Assembly: GCA_016191165.1 (NCBI GenBank)
Contig: JACPPF010000132.1
Coordinates: 1 to 64,000 of the forward strand
DNA: 64,000 bases
Reading direction: 5' to 3'
Source: Planctomycetota bacterium
Lineage (GTDB): Bacteria; Planctomycetota; Planctomycetia; Gemmatales; Gemmataceae
A program made the position numbers and the translations under genes. The stretch's first letter is position 1. Each line of letters starts with the position of its first letter. Shown piece after piece: positions 63,862 to 64,000 of the stretch. The notes under the pieces were generated by a model, which had not been told where the DNA came from, searched no databases, and was given only the letters and a program-made list of their open reading frames with translations.

Positions 63862-64000
63862 CTAGCGCGGATTACGCCGAAACACAACCTCACCCGTCGG
63901 ATCAGCGAACCAGCTCCTGTAGTGGCCCAGACAAAGAAAATGCGCCGCGGCCATCAGCGACTTCAGGACCGGAGCGGCCAGCGTCGGCCCCACGTCGAGC
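63862..64000 (-). CDS. 3' end of an unidentified gene (runs off window)
   Basis: On the minus strand one frame from the window edge is open for 46 codons and ends with TAG at 63862-63864. The peptide (APVLKSLMAAAHFLCLGHY; RSWFADPTGEVVFRRNPR) has a plausible coding composition and ends before the DUF1501 gene on the same strand. No family recognised from this fragment. Confidence 0.55.
   Translation of the reverse strand, partial: LDVGPTLAAPVLKSLMAAAHFLCLGHYRSWFADPTGEVVFRRNPR

Overview
The window looks like chromosomal DNA of a planctomycete, probably close to Gemmataceae. The evidence is two large DUF1549/DUF1553 proteins (one with a CxxCH cytochrome head), a DUF1501 protein with a Tat-like leader, a ThuA-domain protein, a DUF6807 (PmoA-like) protein, a Gfo/Idh/MocA oxidoreductase with a Tat leader, Flp/Tad pilus genes, high GC and many short intergenic palindromes. 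No rRNA, CRISPR array, intact insertion sequence or prophage was seen. The exact taxon cannot be read from the sequence.

Layout. 0.2-8 kb: HEAT-repeat protein, DNase I-like lipoprotein, short-chain dehydrogenase, degenerate M24 peptidase homologue, gamma-carbonic anhydrase-like protein, arginase-fold protein, PQQ beta-propeller protein and an unknown secreted protein. 8-16 kb is an accessory, defence-like block: a Fic protein with a palindromic operator-like site, an isobutyryl-CoA-mutase-type large subunit, a toxin/antitoxin-like pair lying between two copies of the mutase gene's 5' end, a single-chain type ISP restriction-modification enzyme coupled to a 69-residue membrane protein, and a Uma2 nuclease remnant. 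16-25 kb: cupredoxin-like protein, acyl-CoA dehydrogenase, TPR-DUF3299 protein, five-haem cytochrome and NhaA. 25-26 kb: a TfoX-like remnant, tRNA-Arg(CCT) and a broken tRNA-like half.

26-36 kb: a receiver-like/HATPase/cNMP-binding regulator, an NHL-repeat protein, an unusual palindrome cluster ahead of a DUF234-type ATPase, a malate/lactate dehydrogenase family enzyme, an ABC ATPase followed by a TolC-like protein with no adaptor or permease nearby, and a TPR protein. 36-45 kb: small membrane protein, glycosyltransferase, oxidoreductase, a second toxin/antitoxin-like pair related to the first, DUF6807 protein, GNAT acetyltransferase, a zinc-ribbon/HEAT-like/CxxCH membrane protein and tRNA-Ser(GCT). 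45-55 kb: DUF1549/DUF1553 cytochrome protein, cupin, CNNM/CBS protein, then a partial Tad locus on the minus strand (two Flp pilins, prepilin peptidase, CpaB, secretin). 55-62 kb: a co-directional run of second DUF1549/DUF1553 protein, sugar isomerase-like protein, ThyX, Rho, NDK, HU and ThuA. The window ends with a DUF1501 gene and the 3' end of an unidentified gene.

Themes worth a second look: (1) the 8-16 kb defence-like block and the duplicated mutase leader around its toxin-like pair; (2) two copies of one toxin/antitoxin-like architecture; (3) a perfect 49-bp palindrome with degenerate copies upstream of the DUF234-type ATPase; (4) palindromic repeats that have entered reading frames and are translated in frame.
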